From positions 1 through 64,000 of the forward strand of contig WBMZ01002658.1 of the NCBI GenBank assembly GCA_013400975.1: 64,000 nt of DNA. The letters run 5' to 3'. The notes below the pieces were generated by a model that saw nothing but the letters and a program-made list of their open reading frames with translations, was not told where the DNA came from and ran no database searches. Below are positions 26,401 through 35,520 of this stretch, in pieces. Numbering within the stretch: position 1 is the first letter of the stretch; each line of letters begins with the position of its first letter. Source of the stretch: Atrichornis clamosus (lineage: Eukaryota > Chordata > Aves > Passeriformes > Menuridae). Position numbers and translations under genes: made by a program.

Positions 26401-28220
26401 TACTCAATACTTGGACCTGGCACTGGGGGTGAAGTCAACAGTTAAGAACTTTGTTTTGTGAAAGTGGCTGAAGGCTCAGCAGAAGGATTCAGTGTCTTTT
26501 GTAGAAGTTTTGGAAATAACACATAGCTGTAGATGGAAAGGTTCCTGTGGTGGATGCTTTCCTTGCATTTCGGAAATGAATTCTCTTTCCTTCAACTCCA
26601 TCTCATTCATGTTTGCCTCATATAAATATTCTAATGAATACATCAACTCTAGGAAATGTTTCCCACACCAAAGGGTGCTTAGGCTAGATTTAAGAGTATG
26701 TGAGCAAAGCCAAATCTGAGTACACAATTCTGTGTGTTTATAGCAGCAGGGCCCAATTCTAGAAGTTGTAGTTATCTGGAAAGAGAAGAAACTTACTGCA
26801 TTAATAATACATCCAGCAGAATGTTGCCTTTCATTTAACCTGCTTGCAAATTATCTGCCATTCAGTTAGAACTAGTTAATTCAGATGAGAAACCAGGTAC
26901 CACACTCAAAATGCCCACCCAGACAAAACCTATTCCAAACAAATTATCTGCCCAATTCTGACTCTAGATAATGAGTTAAAATCCGGCAAAGGCTGATCCT
27001 AGATACTGAAAGGCACGATTGTCTAACAGCATCTTGCCAGACTTCCTAAAATGCTGTGGTGGTCTCATTTAATTTCCTAGACAGTGTATAAGTGTCAGCA
27101 GGAACATTACTCCCAGCAACAGCCCTAGTTAGTCACCTCACCTTCTGTCCAGGGTCTTATCAGTAAAGTCACTAAAGTGCCTTGTGATCCTTATTAAAGG
27201 GGTTCTTCTGGACTAGGATTTGTTGACAAGGACATGAAATAAAGCATTTAGTTTGGGTATCTGGATCTACAAGAGAAATACAGCTTCTGAGTAAAACAAG
27301 ACTGGCTAGAACTGTTATATTGTACTGAAAGGAAATATGTGCAGAGCGTCAGTGCCTTTGAAGTTCATCTCTCAAATCAATGCTGAAAAGCTTAATTTAT
27401 TTTCAGCAATCCCAAATACCCATTCTTACACTATTTGAAGGAGCAAAAAGTCAGCGAGTCTGGAATTTGGACCACTTAATTACAGATATAAACAAATGTT
27501 CATATTTGTCTTCAGTTTGGTGCAACTAGGGGAAATACTAATTCAACCTGGTGTCTGTAAGCAAAATGAATGCATATGTGTACACGTAAGATAGAGAGAA
27601 AGACAGCAAAAGACTATTTATGTGGTTGGTAACATTGTACTAAAGAATTACTGATATTGGGTATTTCGCTTTTACATTTCAGTCTGTGGTTATAGCACTT
27701 ACAGGTATAAGTGCCTATATGATAACGTCACACACCAGCCTGTTCTGCCTGCTGCATTTTTGGGGTCATGGCTTTATGCACATATGTGTATTTATCTTGG
27801 GTTGTCGTGTATGAACTCCTTTAGAGTCTTTAGAGAAATGGAAAAAACAGTCTTACCAAAACAGAAGAGTTGCACAAGTTTCATTCAGCTTATTGATCAG
27901 CAGGCCATGTGGTAACCTGACCTTCTTTAAGGCTCTAAATACAAGTAACATCTGCTGGCAGAAGCAACCTTAATGAGGTTGAGTAGAGGTCAGATAAAGC
28001 CGGATATATAGGAATAAAATGCAGATTTCTGACCATTAAGACAATTAGCCTTTTGAGAAGGACAGAAAATAATGTAGTGGAATCCTTTTTTGTTAGAGAA
28101 GGAAACAAAGGTGTTTTAGAGGTAGTCTGGACATATTTCTAATATATGTGTTTAATCAATCAAAATTATGGGGCTCACTGAGAAATCCATGAAAAGGATA
28201 TTCTTTTTGGTATGTTTCAG
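23481..28220. other. Non-coding stretch, no gene recognised
   Basis: Frames are at most about 83 codons until 28168. An A run followed by G lies at 24252-24271. The part from 26820 to 27250 lacks simple repeats and has several AATTATCTGCC-like words (26849, 26941), giving a short dispersed duplication. No transposon is recognised. Confidence 0.55.
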
Positions 28221-28324
28221 GTTCCAAGGGTCACAACATGTCATCCAAAGTATTGTGGACTTCGGGGATTTTACCACGATTCTCACAGAACTAAAGGTTT
28301 CACACACAAAGCCAAGGCCTGGAG
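28221..28324 (+). other. Exon-like segment of unknown protein
   Basis: A 104-base segment is preceded by a pyrimidine-containing tract ending in TATGTTTCAG and followed at once by GTAAAC, so both splice consensus ends are present. One frame is open throughout, reading FQGSQHVIQSIVDFGDFTT and on into ILTELKVSHTKPRPG. The phases would be one base completing a codon at the start and one base left over at the end. I do not recognise the protein. No partner exon with similar quality was found in the window, and the segment lies just upstream of an old repeat. It may be a real internal exon of a long gene, an unspliced pseudo-exon, or chance. Confidence 0.25.
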
Positions 28325-28394
28325 GTAAACAGCTGTGTTGTAGTCCCAACTTTCTTTTCTTTCTACATGTTTGTTTCTTACCTATGCTCTTAGA

Positions 28395-28622
28395 ATCATC
28401 ACATTCTAGAAATGGGGAACTGGAAGAAACATCAGCGAGTTATTCCCACGGGTCAGGGGAGCAGGACTGTACCACAGACTGCATGATGTGTCCCAGATGT
28501 TTGCATTATTTGCTCTTAAAAACTTCATGTACAAGACAACACCGTGCTTCTGAAAAGTCAGTTCCAGTGCTACACTGCATTTGCAATCAGATTATATTTC
28601 CTAAAATTTACTCCAAATTTAA
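28395..28622 (-). mobile_element. Old CR1/L3-like LINE, 3' half of a split copy
   Basis: The plus strand reads as the reverse complement of the 3' part of an old LINE of the CR1/L3 group. It has an AGAAATGGGGAACTGGAAG-like start, an AGGAGCAGGACTG-like segment, GCTCTTAAAAACTTCATGTA at about 28511 and TCAGTTCCAGTGCTACACTG at about 28558. Order and wording match the consensus that I recall from turtles and birds. The element resumes at about 29986 after a younger CR1, so it was split by that insertion. Confidence 0.7.
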
Positions 28623-28689
28623 GAGGTGAACTAGCAAATTGCTTGAAGAGGCAGATGAAATACTCTATAAACAGCCGTAAGAAATCTCA

Positions 28690-29195
28690 CGATAGCTGGC
28701 CCTTTTTCTTGTGGGGGACTTCAATTTACCACATCTGTTGGAAATTCAATACAGTGGAGAGGAAACAGCCTAGGAAGTTCCTGGAGTGTCTGGAAGACAA
28801 CTTCCTCACACAGCTGGTGTGTGAGCCAGTGAGGAAAGATGCCCCACTGCTGTTTGTGAGCAGAGAAAGCCTAGTGAGTGATGTGATGGTCAGAGGCTGT
28901 CTTGGGCACAGTGATCACGGAGTGATAGTTTTCAGTTCTTGGTGAAGTAAGGATGGGAGCAGACCTGCTCCCTTGGACTTGCAGAGGGCAGACTTTGACC
29001 TGTTTAGGGCAGACTTTGGCTTGTTTAGGACACTGGGTGAGGGTATCCCTTGGGAGGCAGTACTGAGGCACAAACGAGTCCAGGAAGACTGGACATTGTT
29101 AAAGCAGGAAATCCCAAATGCACAGGCACAGGCCCTCCCACGTGATGAAACAAGAGACAATGGGGGAGGAGACAAACCTGCCTGAACAGAGAGCT
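28690..29195 (+). pseudogene. CR1 ORF2 endonuclease/linker remnant
   Basis: The endonuclease of CR1 nicks target DNA to prime reverse transcription. Here only its C-terminal portion is left, in the frame open to 28945, with the conserved Ser-Asp-His of apurinic-type endonucleases visible in GHSDHGVIVF. A stop follows at 28943-28945, and the same frame reopens at 28973-29185 with the linker segment (IPWEAVLRHKRVQEDWTLLK). That segment contains a 21-base tandem duplication at 28988-29029. It is non-functional. Confidence 0.85.
28988..29029 (+). repeat. 21-bp tandem duplication inside CR1 ORF2
   Basis: Two adjacent 21-base units (28988-29008 and 29009-29029) differ at two positions and encode ADFDLFR then ADFGLFR. 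CR1 copies usually have this heptad once. Confidence 0.85.
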
Positions 29196-29204
29196 TTGGC
29201 CAAC

Positions 29205-29896
29205 GGTTTGAGGTTCAACAAGGCCAAGTGCCCGGTCCTGCCCTTGGGTCACAACAACCCCAGGCAGATCCACAGGCTATGGAAAAAGTGTCTGGAAACT
29301 GCCCAATGAAAAGGACCTGGGAATGCTGGTGACAGCAGTGGCCAGGAGTGTGTGCCCAGGTGGTCAAGCCGGCCAATGGCATCCTGGCTTGGATCAGCAA
29401 TAGTGTGGCCAGCAGGGCCAGGGCAGGGATTGTCCCCCTGTGCTCAGCACTGGTGAGGCCACACCTCAAAGCCTGTGTCCAGTTCTGGGCCCCTCACTGC
29501 AAGAAGGACATTGAGGGGCTGGAGCGAGTCCACAGAAGGGCAATGGAACTGGGGGAAGGTCTGGAGCACAAGTGCTGTGAGGAGCAGCTGAGGGAGCTGG
29601 GATTGTTTAGCCTGGAAAAACACAGGCTCAGGGGTGACCTTATCACTCTCTACACCTGTCTGAATGGAGGCTGTGGCCATGTGGGGGTCAGTCTCTTTGC
29701 TCAGGTAACAAGTGATAGGACACGAGGAAATAGCCTCAAGCGGCACCAGGAGAGGTTTAGATTAGATATTAGGAAAGATCCCTTCATCAAAATCATTGTC
29801 AAGAATTGGACCACACTGTCCAGTAGTGTGATGGACTCACCATCCCTGGAGGTATTTAAAAGACATAATAGATGTGGCACTTGCCACATGCTTTAG
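29205..29896 (+). pseudogene. CR1 ORF2 C-terminal remnant, long open segment
   Basis: From FNKAKCPVLPLGHNNPRQ (about 29213) through a frame change near 29300 into a 182-codon open frame (29348-29896). That frame holds the classical CR1 C-terminal blocks [56 protein letters not shown] and RFRLDIRK. Its length and openness reflect the relative youth of the insertion, not selection for a host function as far as I can tell. Confidence 0.85.
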
Positions 29897-29985
29897 TGGT
29901 AGACTTGGCAGTGTTGGGTTAATGGTTAGAGTCAATGACCTTAGAGGCCTTTTACAATCTAAACTATTCCATGATTCTATGACTT

Positions 29986-30345
29986 CATGTCTTACCCTTT
30001 ATGGATAAGGGAAAAACTGACTTCTGCCTTCTTTAAAATAAATTTGATGTGTTTGCAGAGTGTTAACATCTTCCTTCTGTCTCTACTTCCTAGACTAAAC
30101 AATCCCAGTTCTCTTAACCTTTCTCAGAGGTTCATGTCTTCTAAACCCCTTATCATCTTCTTGCTGTTATCATAAAATGCAGCACCCAAATCTGGACGCA
30201 CTACTTCAGCTGAGATTGCACCAGTGCCAAGTAGAGCAGAATAATTACCTCTCTTGTCTTACACCCAGCACCCCTGCTAATACAGCTCAGAGTGACATTT
30301 GTCTTTTCTGCAAGATCATCATATTGTTGTGAAGACAGGCTTGAA
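29986..30345 (-). mobile_element. Old CR1/L3-like LINE, 5' half of the split copy
   Basis: Continuation of the element at 28395-28622. Its plus-strand reading includes CTAGACTAAACAATCCCAGT (about 30092), a GTTCATGTCTTCTAAACCCC block (about 30130), 'CACCCAAATCTGGACGCACT' (about 30183), a CCAAGTAGAGCAGAATAATT block (about 30228) and 'CACCCCTGCTAATACAGCTC' (about 30270). It lies in the same orientation and consensus order as the first half, with the plus-strand CR1 between them. Homology fades by about 30345. Confidence 0.75.
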
Positions 30346-30397
30346 AATGTGACCCCAGAATTTTCAGAATCCAAAAGGCACATAAAAAGAAGCAGGA

Positions 30398-30449
30398 GGG
30401 TGAGGGTGGGAGTTAGGGTGGGAGTTGGGGTGGGGGAGGGTGGGCAGGG
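30398..30449 (+). repeat. G-rich tract with ten G-runs (G-quadruplex-prone)
   Basis: Ten runs of three or more G lie within 52 bases, separated by one to four bases, with a repeating GGTGGGAGTT-like unit. This greatly exceeds the four runs needed for an intramolecular G-quadruplex. The complementary strand is C-rich and could form an i-motif. Confidence 0.9.
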
Positions 30450-31744
30450 ATAAACTGTCATGTTTTAGTCACGCAAAATGGGGGCCTGGCTCAATATCCT
30501 CAAATGTCTTGTACAGGCCTTTCTGACTTAAAATCATTTAACCTCTACAGCCAAACCTCATTAATTTGCACCACTGAGTGGGAAACCTCTAGCAAACTTT
30601 TTGCAAATTGACACATAAATGAGCAAACACTGGAAAAAACGCTGAATAACAGAACAAACAATGATAATTTACCTGCCTAATGTTAGATATTTTGTAAAGC
30701 TCTTGAAGTATGTGAACCGCTGCTGAGGAAGCTCTGTGCAATACTGCAAAACTGGGAGAACCATACAGAATTGGGATCTGGAAGGAGGCAAAATATAAAG
30801 TTTATATGGCATGCCAACTAAAGCCCTGCAAATTGGAGAGGTAACTGTCTAATATAGCCATCTTTATACGGTTACTAACTGCTTTTAAATCTGTGATCCA
30901 GTGAGCCATGAGTTTCTGCAAACTGTGAGAGGCTTTTTTAATTTCTGAGTGCCAAAGCATCAAGCTTAATTATATGTCACTTCATGTACTCCTCTAACTG
31001 AGTTTAACACATTCTGTGACTTGTCACCTTAGCAAAATTAGAAAGGTCTGACTTAAGAGAATGTAGGATGTGAAATACAGCCAGGAGGGTAAAGAGACTG
31101 CCAGTCGTTTATGGGCTATTTACAAATATTTCTCTCCATTTGAAGATTTATAATTCCAATGTAACCCACTTTCTTTCAGCAATAAAAGACAAGCAGAAAG
31201 AGCCTCCTCGGCTCCCCTTCCCAGCACTCTTGACAGTCTGGGAAAATTTCTCCTTTAGGCCACTTACCTATTTAAAGTGTGAGTCTGATTGATTTTACAA
31301 GAGAGAAAGAAAGAGTGAGGGTGTCATTGTGTTTCAGAACCTTTATCAGAAGTTTGGCCAGGACTGTCATGGGTAATTTGCTCGTTAGCTTGATGAGAGA
31401 CCTCATGAGTGTTGCAATACAGGGGCTGTATAAGATGTCTGGAGTGTCTAATGATCCACAGTCGAGGGAGAGAGTACATGTTAGGAAGAGAAGCAGGAGG
31501 ACTTGATATAATTGCTCCAATTCATTCCCTTTCAGAGGAGATCTAAAGGACGAACTTACACCTGCACACCCCATTTCTGGGTTGGGAGAGCTCTGTTCAC
31601 ATCAAAGTGTTGGTGTTAAAAGTACCATCTCAAGGCAGTGCTGAGGCAGAGACTTAGAGCTGGGCCCCAGAGAATGTGCAGCCAACAGTTGCACAGTCCC
31701 TCTCATGGAGCAAATGCACTCTGAATAAAGACTCAGGAGGAGGA
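30450..31744. other. Non-coding stretch, no gene recognised
   Basis: The longest frame is 100 codons (31272-31574, minus), with no domain. A+T-rich with no recognised transposon or long simple repeat. Confidence 0.55.
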
Positions 31745-31892
31745 AGTGCCATCATGCCTTACAGCTGAGGCTATCAGACACACTGAAGTGACATGTGTTC
31801 CCCTATGCCACACAGTCTGTGGCAGAGCCCAGATCTGCCCTGTGTAGAGTTTGTGGCTACTCCACATTATAGTATGGTGTAGCACTGCATAC
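31745..31892 (+). repeat. MIR-like SINE relic
   Basis: The order of words follows the MIR consensus core and 3' part: a GAAGTGACATGTG block, CACACAGTCTGTGGCAGAGC (about 31811), a CCAGATCTGCC block and a final TATAGTATGGTGTAGCACTG (about 31869). Strongly diverged, as expected for MIR in birds. Assigned by eye only. Confidence 0.45.
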
Positions 31893-34679
31893 ACTGACAT
31901 CTCATCCTAAAGGGCAGCCTTGTTCAGCTAACAAACAGCTCACAAAATCTGTGTACTGTGAAAAAACGTTCCCTTTCATGCTATTTCATGAATTATTTCA
32001 TAAAACATTCCCATGGACCTGGCCAAGGTGAGTAAGTGGGAGCCACCCAGTGAGACTAAAGTTGTCTTCATCATATGCAGGGGTACACTGTTGTAATAAA
32101 TGACAAGCCTATACAAATATTATCCAGTAATATGTTTATGCTCTCCCCCCAAATCATGTGTTCTTGGGGCATGTTAGTAATTTTATTACTGCTGAGACAA
32201 CAAGCAGGACAATGGAACTATCTTAAATGACTGTGTTACTTTCACATGGAAATTTTATGGAGGTAAAAGAGTCAGGCTTTGACCTTCACAACTGTTCTGT
32301 GTTAAAAAGGTGGGGAGAAGACTTCCTCTCTTCTCCCTCTCTTTTTCCTTTTTTGGTACTAATAAAACGTTATTTCTTGCTCTTTTTGTGCATCTTTACC
32401 TTATGGATAACAGTATTGTTTAAAACTAGACATACATTCAGCAAAACTTTTATGAGTTGTCATTTGCCGACTCTCCACTCTATATAGAACTGTAATCTTA
32501 CAAGAAATTCACTGTGTTCAAAGATTAAAAAATGTGCATGATTTCAGAGCCAAGTGTATTTGCACCAGGTGAACTGAATTTTAGAGCAAAGTTCAGGTGA
32601 TTTTTTTGCAACATGTTTTTCTCTATCAGTAATGCATTCATTTAGATTATGTTCTAGCAAACCTGAGGAGCCAGAGTACAAGATCAGACACAGCCCTACG
32701 CTCATCTTTACAGACTGGTTGTTAGCACGTTCCCTGCCATGTGTTTGACCCACATTGGATAGATCAGGCGACTTGCAGACTTCATGTAGAAAAACCACAC
32801 TGAGTTCTGACAAAATAACCCTGGAGTCAGACACGATTGTTCTGTGTTTGCATGAATTAAACTGCGCTACAGAAGGGGGAGGGGATGCCTTCCTCCTTGT
32901 GAGAAATGCCCTGTAGAGGCCACATGTGAGATTTTCGTCTTTCCACATGGACAAAAAGAAAGCGAGGAAAGTGGCAAAACTTCCTTTATGAGCAGACATC
33001 TGGCATTATACTTTTTTTTTTTTCTGTTAATTGAGCATATTTTAGGACACAGAATTTTGAACCTCAACTTCTACTGCTGCAGGCCATGCTGCTCACTAGC
33101 CAGCAGCATTCGTGCAATTTGCACAATATGTTTATTTATCCATTTAAAGTGATATTCTAGATCTACGGTGCTTTCTAAGTTGTGAACAGTACTTGCAGGT
33201 GGGCCATCAGCTGCCAGCTGGCCACAAAATGCATATTGCATCTAGTAAGTCAGGTGAAAAAGCAGGAGAGGATGAGAATTATGCTTTGAAATTTGCCACT
33301 TGTTGTGTCTGACTTGGACAATGCTACATGGGCATCACATGCTGGGTAATGGGGTGCCATGTCTCAGTCCAGGGAACCAGAAAAGGAAAGGGGTTGGAAT
33401 CAGCTTGTCAGCAAGCAGCTCATATGCCCATGTCCCTCTAAAGCAGATCACCCTCAAATAGGACATCTGAGAAGGAGGTGTCACTGGTTATGATCGAAAA
33501 TGCTGCCCTTCCTGTTTAATACAAATTGCTTAAAAGGATCACAACTCAGCCTAAAGTCCACAAACCTCTGCAACCAAGTGCATCCCCTGGCTGTGGCCAT
33601 CAGTCCCATTTTTAGTGGCAGTAGCTCTCAGCTCTCTACGAAGCCACACACTGTCTTACTGGGGTTTAAATATCATTATTTGGGACCATGATCCTATTAC
33701 AGAGCTCACAGACCTGCTTTGAAAAATTCTGATCCTGTTTTCAATCACTGCACAGCCACAATGGCACCTCTGACACAGTGCTTCCCTTGGAAAATAACTC
33801 AGCCACTTTAATTTAAACCTCCTTTTTCTCATCATAACAATAACTACAATTATATACCAACTTAAGACATTATACCGACTTAGGACATGTACGCACACTA
33901 TTTACGGTGCTTGCATCCTGCCTGTACCCAATCCTGACTTGCTTGTCTCCTCTAGTTCTTTTTGGCTTGTAAGATCCTGAGTCAGGGCTCACATATAGCA
34001 CCTCATAAAATTAGGTCCTGCCCTAGGCTCTTGGTTCTGTACCAGCTCAAACTTTAACAACTGTAAATGCTGAAAGGACTAAGTGGAAGCACTCTTGGAT
34101 GGTACAGAGAAGGGTATGTGGCTTTTAGAAGAAACAGGGTGGGTATACAGTACCAATAAATCTGAGATGGCAGTGTTTTTGCACTCCTGCAGCAAATAGG
34201 GAAAGGGCCATCTGCAGTGCAAGGCAGGGGACAGCCTGGCCTGAGCTTGCTTACTGCTGCCAACCTGTATGGCAGGAGTGAGCTGTAACGAAGCAAACTT
34301 AATTCAAGGGGAGGAAAAGTGAGCATGGACACAGTACGATTCAAAGCAGGCAAGTGAACTGCTGCATTAACTCTTCTGAATGGAGTTTCCTGGAAGAACC
34401 CCTGAGCATGACCCTCAAGCACAAGAGTCTGGGTTTTTGCCAAATTTATTTGAGGAGGAAGGAGGGCGGGAGGAGTGTTTTCTCGAGGGGAAAAAACCTC
34501 ACCCCATTAAAGCTTTCTGTTGCCAGGGAAGGTCAGGGAAAATTCAGGAAAACTCCTTTTTATGTTCTTTATGATGTTTACTCTGTTGCGCAGAGCCAAG
34601 AGAGGGATGAGAAAGGCTGCAGCATGATGCAGGGCTGCAAAAGCTGTGTGTATTTAATAGGGTGACATAAATGGTGTGT
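31893..34679. other. Non-coding stretch, no gene recognised
   Basis: The longest frames are 151 codons (32544-32999, minus) and 129 codons (34054-34443, minus), both without recognisable domains. An 18-bp tandem duplication lies at 33853-33888 and a T run at 33011-33022. The 34440-34510 part is purine-rich. Confidence 0.5.
33853..33888. repeat. 18-bp tandem duplication
   Basis: Unit 1 is TATACCAACTTAAGACAT and unit 2 is TATACCGACTTAGGACAT, directly adjacent with two mismatches. Confidence 0.9.
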
Positions 34680-35520
34680 TTCTCTTTGCCGTCTGCCGAG
34701 TGCTGCGGGGAAAATCTGTCCTAAATAGCCAAACGAGAAGCCATGAGAGTGTCTGCTGGCTCTCGTCAGCCGGCCGTCCCCTGGGCCAACCCGCGGCTCC
34801 GACGGGAAGTACACAGCGGATGTTTAATGAAAGGGCTGCTGCGGCTTATCTCCGCGAGCAGGGGACTTCTTTGTGAACTCGCTTGCTTTGAAAGATATGT
34901 GGCCCACTATGCTGGTATTGTTGGCTCTCGCTTTAAGCACAGCCACATGATTCACATAGGAGCTGTGTGCTGCGTCTGCCAAGGAAAGCTTCCCCCCTTC
35001 CCTCCCTGGTTAGGCGTAAACTCGGCAGAAGGTCATCGAGGTCACAAGATCTGCCTGTTATTGCATTTTACAGGAAGGAAGATACGTTGTCTTAAGATCA
35101 GTTTATCAGCTGACTTTCCTGTGAAGAAGACTGAGGCTATTTTCCTGTGTACCACCACCCCCGTAATTCCCAAACGAGTGTGCTCTGTTTGCATCTCCTG
35201 TCAGCTCAGCTGTGTGTGTTTCTGAAACAGCCCAGTATTAAGCAAACAAATAAAAAAGCCATTGTGAGACATCGCAGAATCCACATCCCTTATCAAACTG
35301 CCTGACAGGCGGGGATAAATCTCTTCCTCGAGGCTGCCTGTCATCTCCCTCCCTCTCTCTCAGCGTCAATGCACAATTAAATCCGTTGTGGTGAAATAGA
35401 CTCCTCTGATAATTGTGGAGAGAGTTACTTACACGGATGCTGAGAGCAGCAAAGAGCGTAGCAGCCTCCTCTGCTTTCGAGGCGGTTTCTTTTGAGCCTG
35501 CTCCTTTGAAGTACAAGTAT
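34680..35520. promoter_or_regulatory. CpG-rich candidate regulatory region
   Basis: About twenty CpGs can be counted by eye in the first 350 bases, against very few in equal lengths of flank. There are no simple repeats and no recognised transposon. The second half (35270-35480) is rich in words typical of developmental enhancers: a TGACAGGCGGGGATAAATC segment with TGACAG and GATAA cores, CACAATTAAATCC, and GATAATTGTGG. A perfect DR3 nuclear-receptor motif lies at 35030-35044. A 160-codon open frame (34743-35225) overlaps the block but has no domain and is best explained by composition. The block could be an enhancer, a small CpG island or a distal promoter. Conservation is not testable here. 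Confidence 0.4.
35030..35044 (+). promoter_or_regulatory. Perfect DR3 nuclear-receptor half-site pair
   Basis: AGGTCA-TCG-AGGTCA: two exact hexamers in direct repeat with a three-base spacer. DR3 spacing is the established preference of vitamin D receptor/RXR heterodimers. Occupancy is not shown by sequence alone. Confidence 0.55.

Larger units (their letters stand above)
28625..29985 (+). mobile_element. Younger CR1 LINE with internal deletion, nested in an older LINE
   Basis: Carries the end of the CR1 endonuclease domain (ICWKFNTVERKQPRKFLECL at 28737-28796, then a catalytic-type HSDH at about 28910), the linker into reverse transcriptase (to about 29190) and the ORF2 C-terminus starting at LRFNKAKC (about 29210). 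A full CR1 3' UTR follows, ending in a CCATGATTCTATGAC-type terminal repeat at about 29968-29983. The reverse transcriptase core that should lie between 29190 and 29205 is missing. The 5' boundary is uncertain by about 60 bases (28625-28690). It is the least diverged CR1 in the window. Confidence 0.9.

Noticed and set aside
29348..29896. 182-codon open frame as a host gene
   Set aside because: It is the C-terminal part of CR1 ORF2. The flanking CR1 sequence and 3' UTR are clear.
34743..35225. 160-codon open frame as a protein gene
   Set aside because: It lies in the CpG-rich block, has a Cys-rich mixed composition and shows no motif. The block is better explained as regulatory or compositional.
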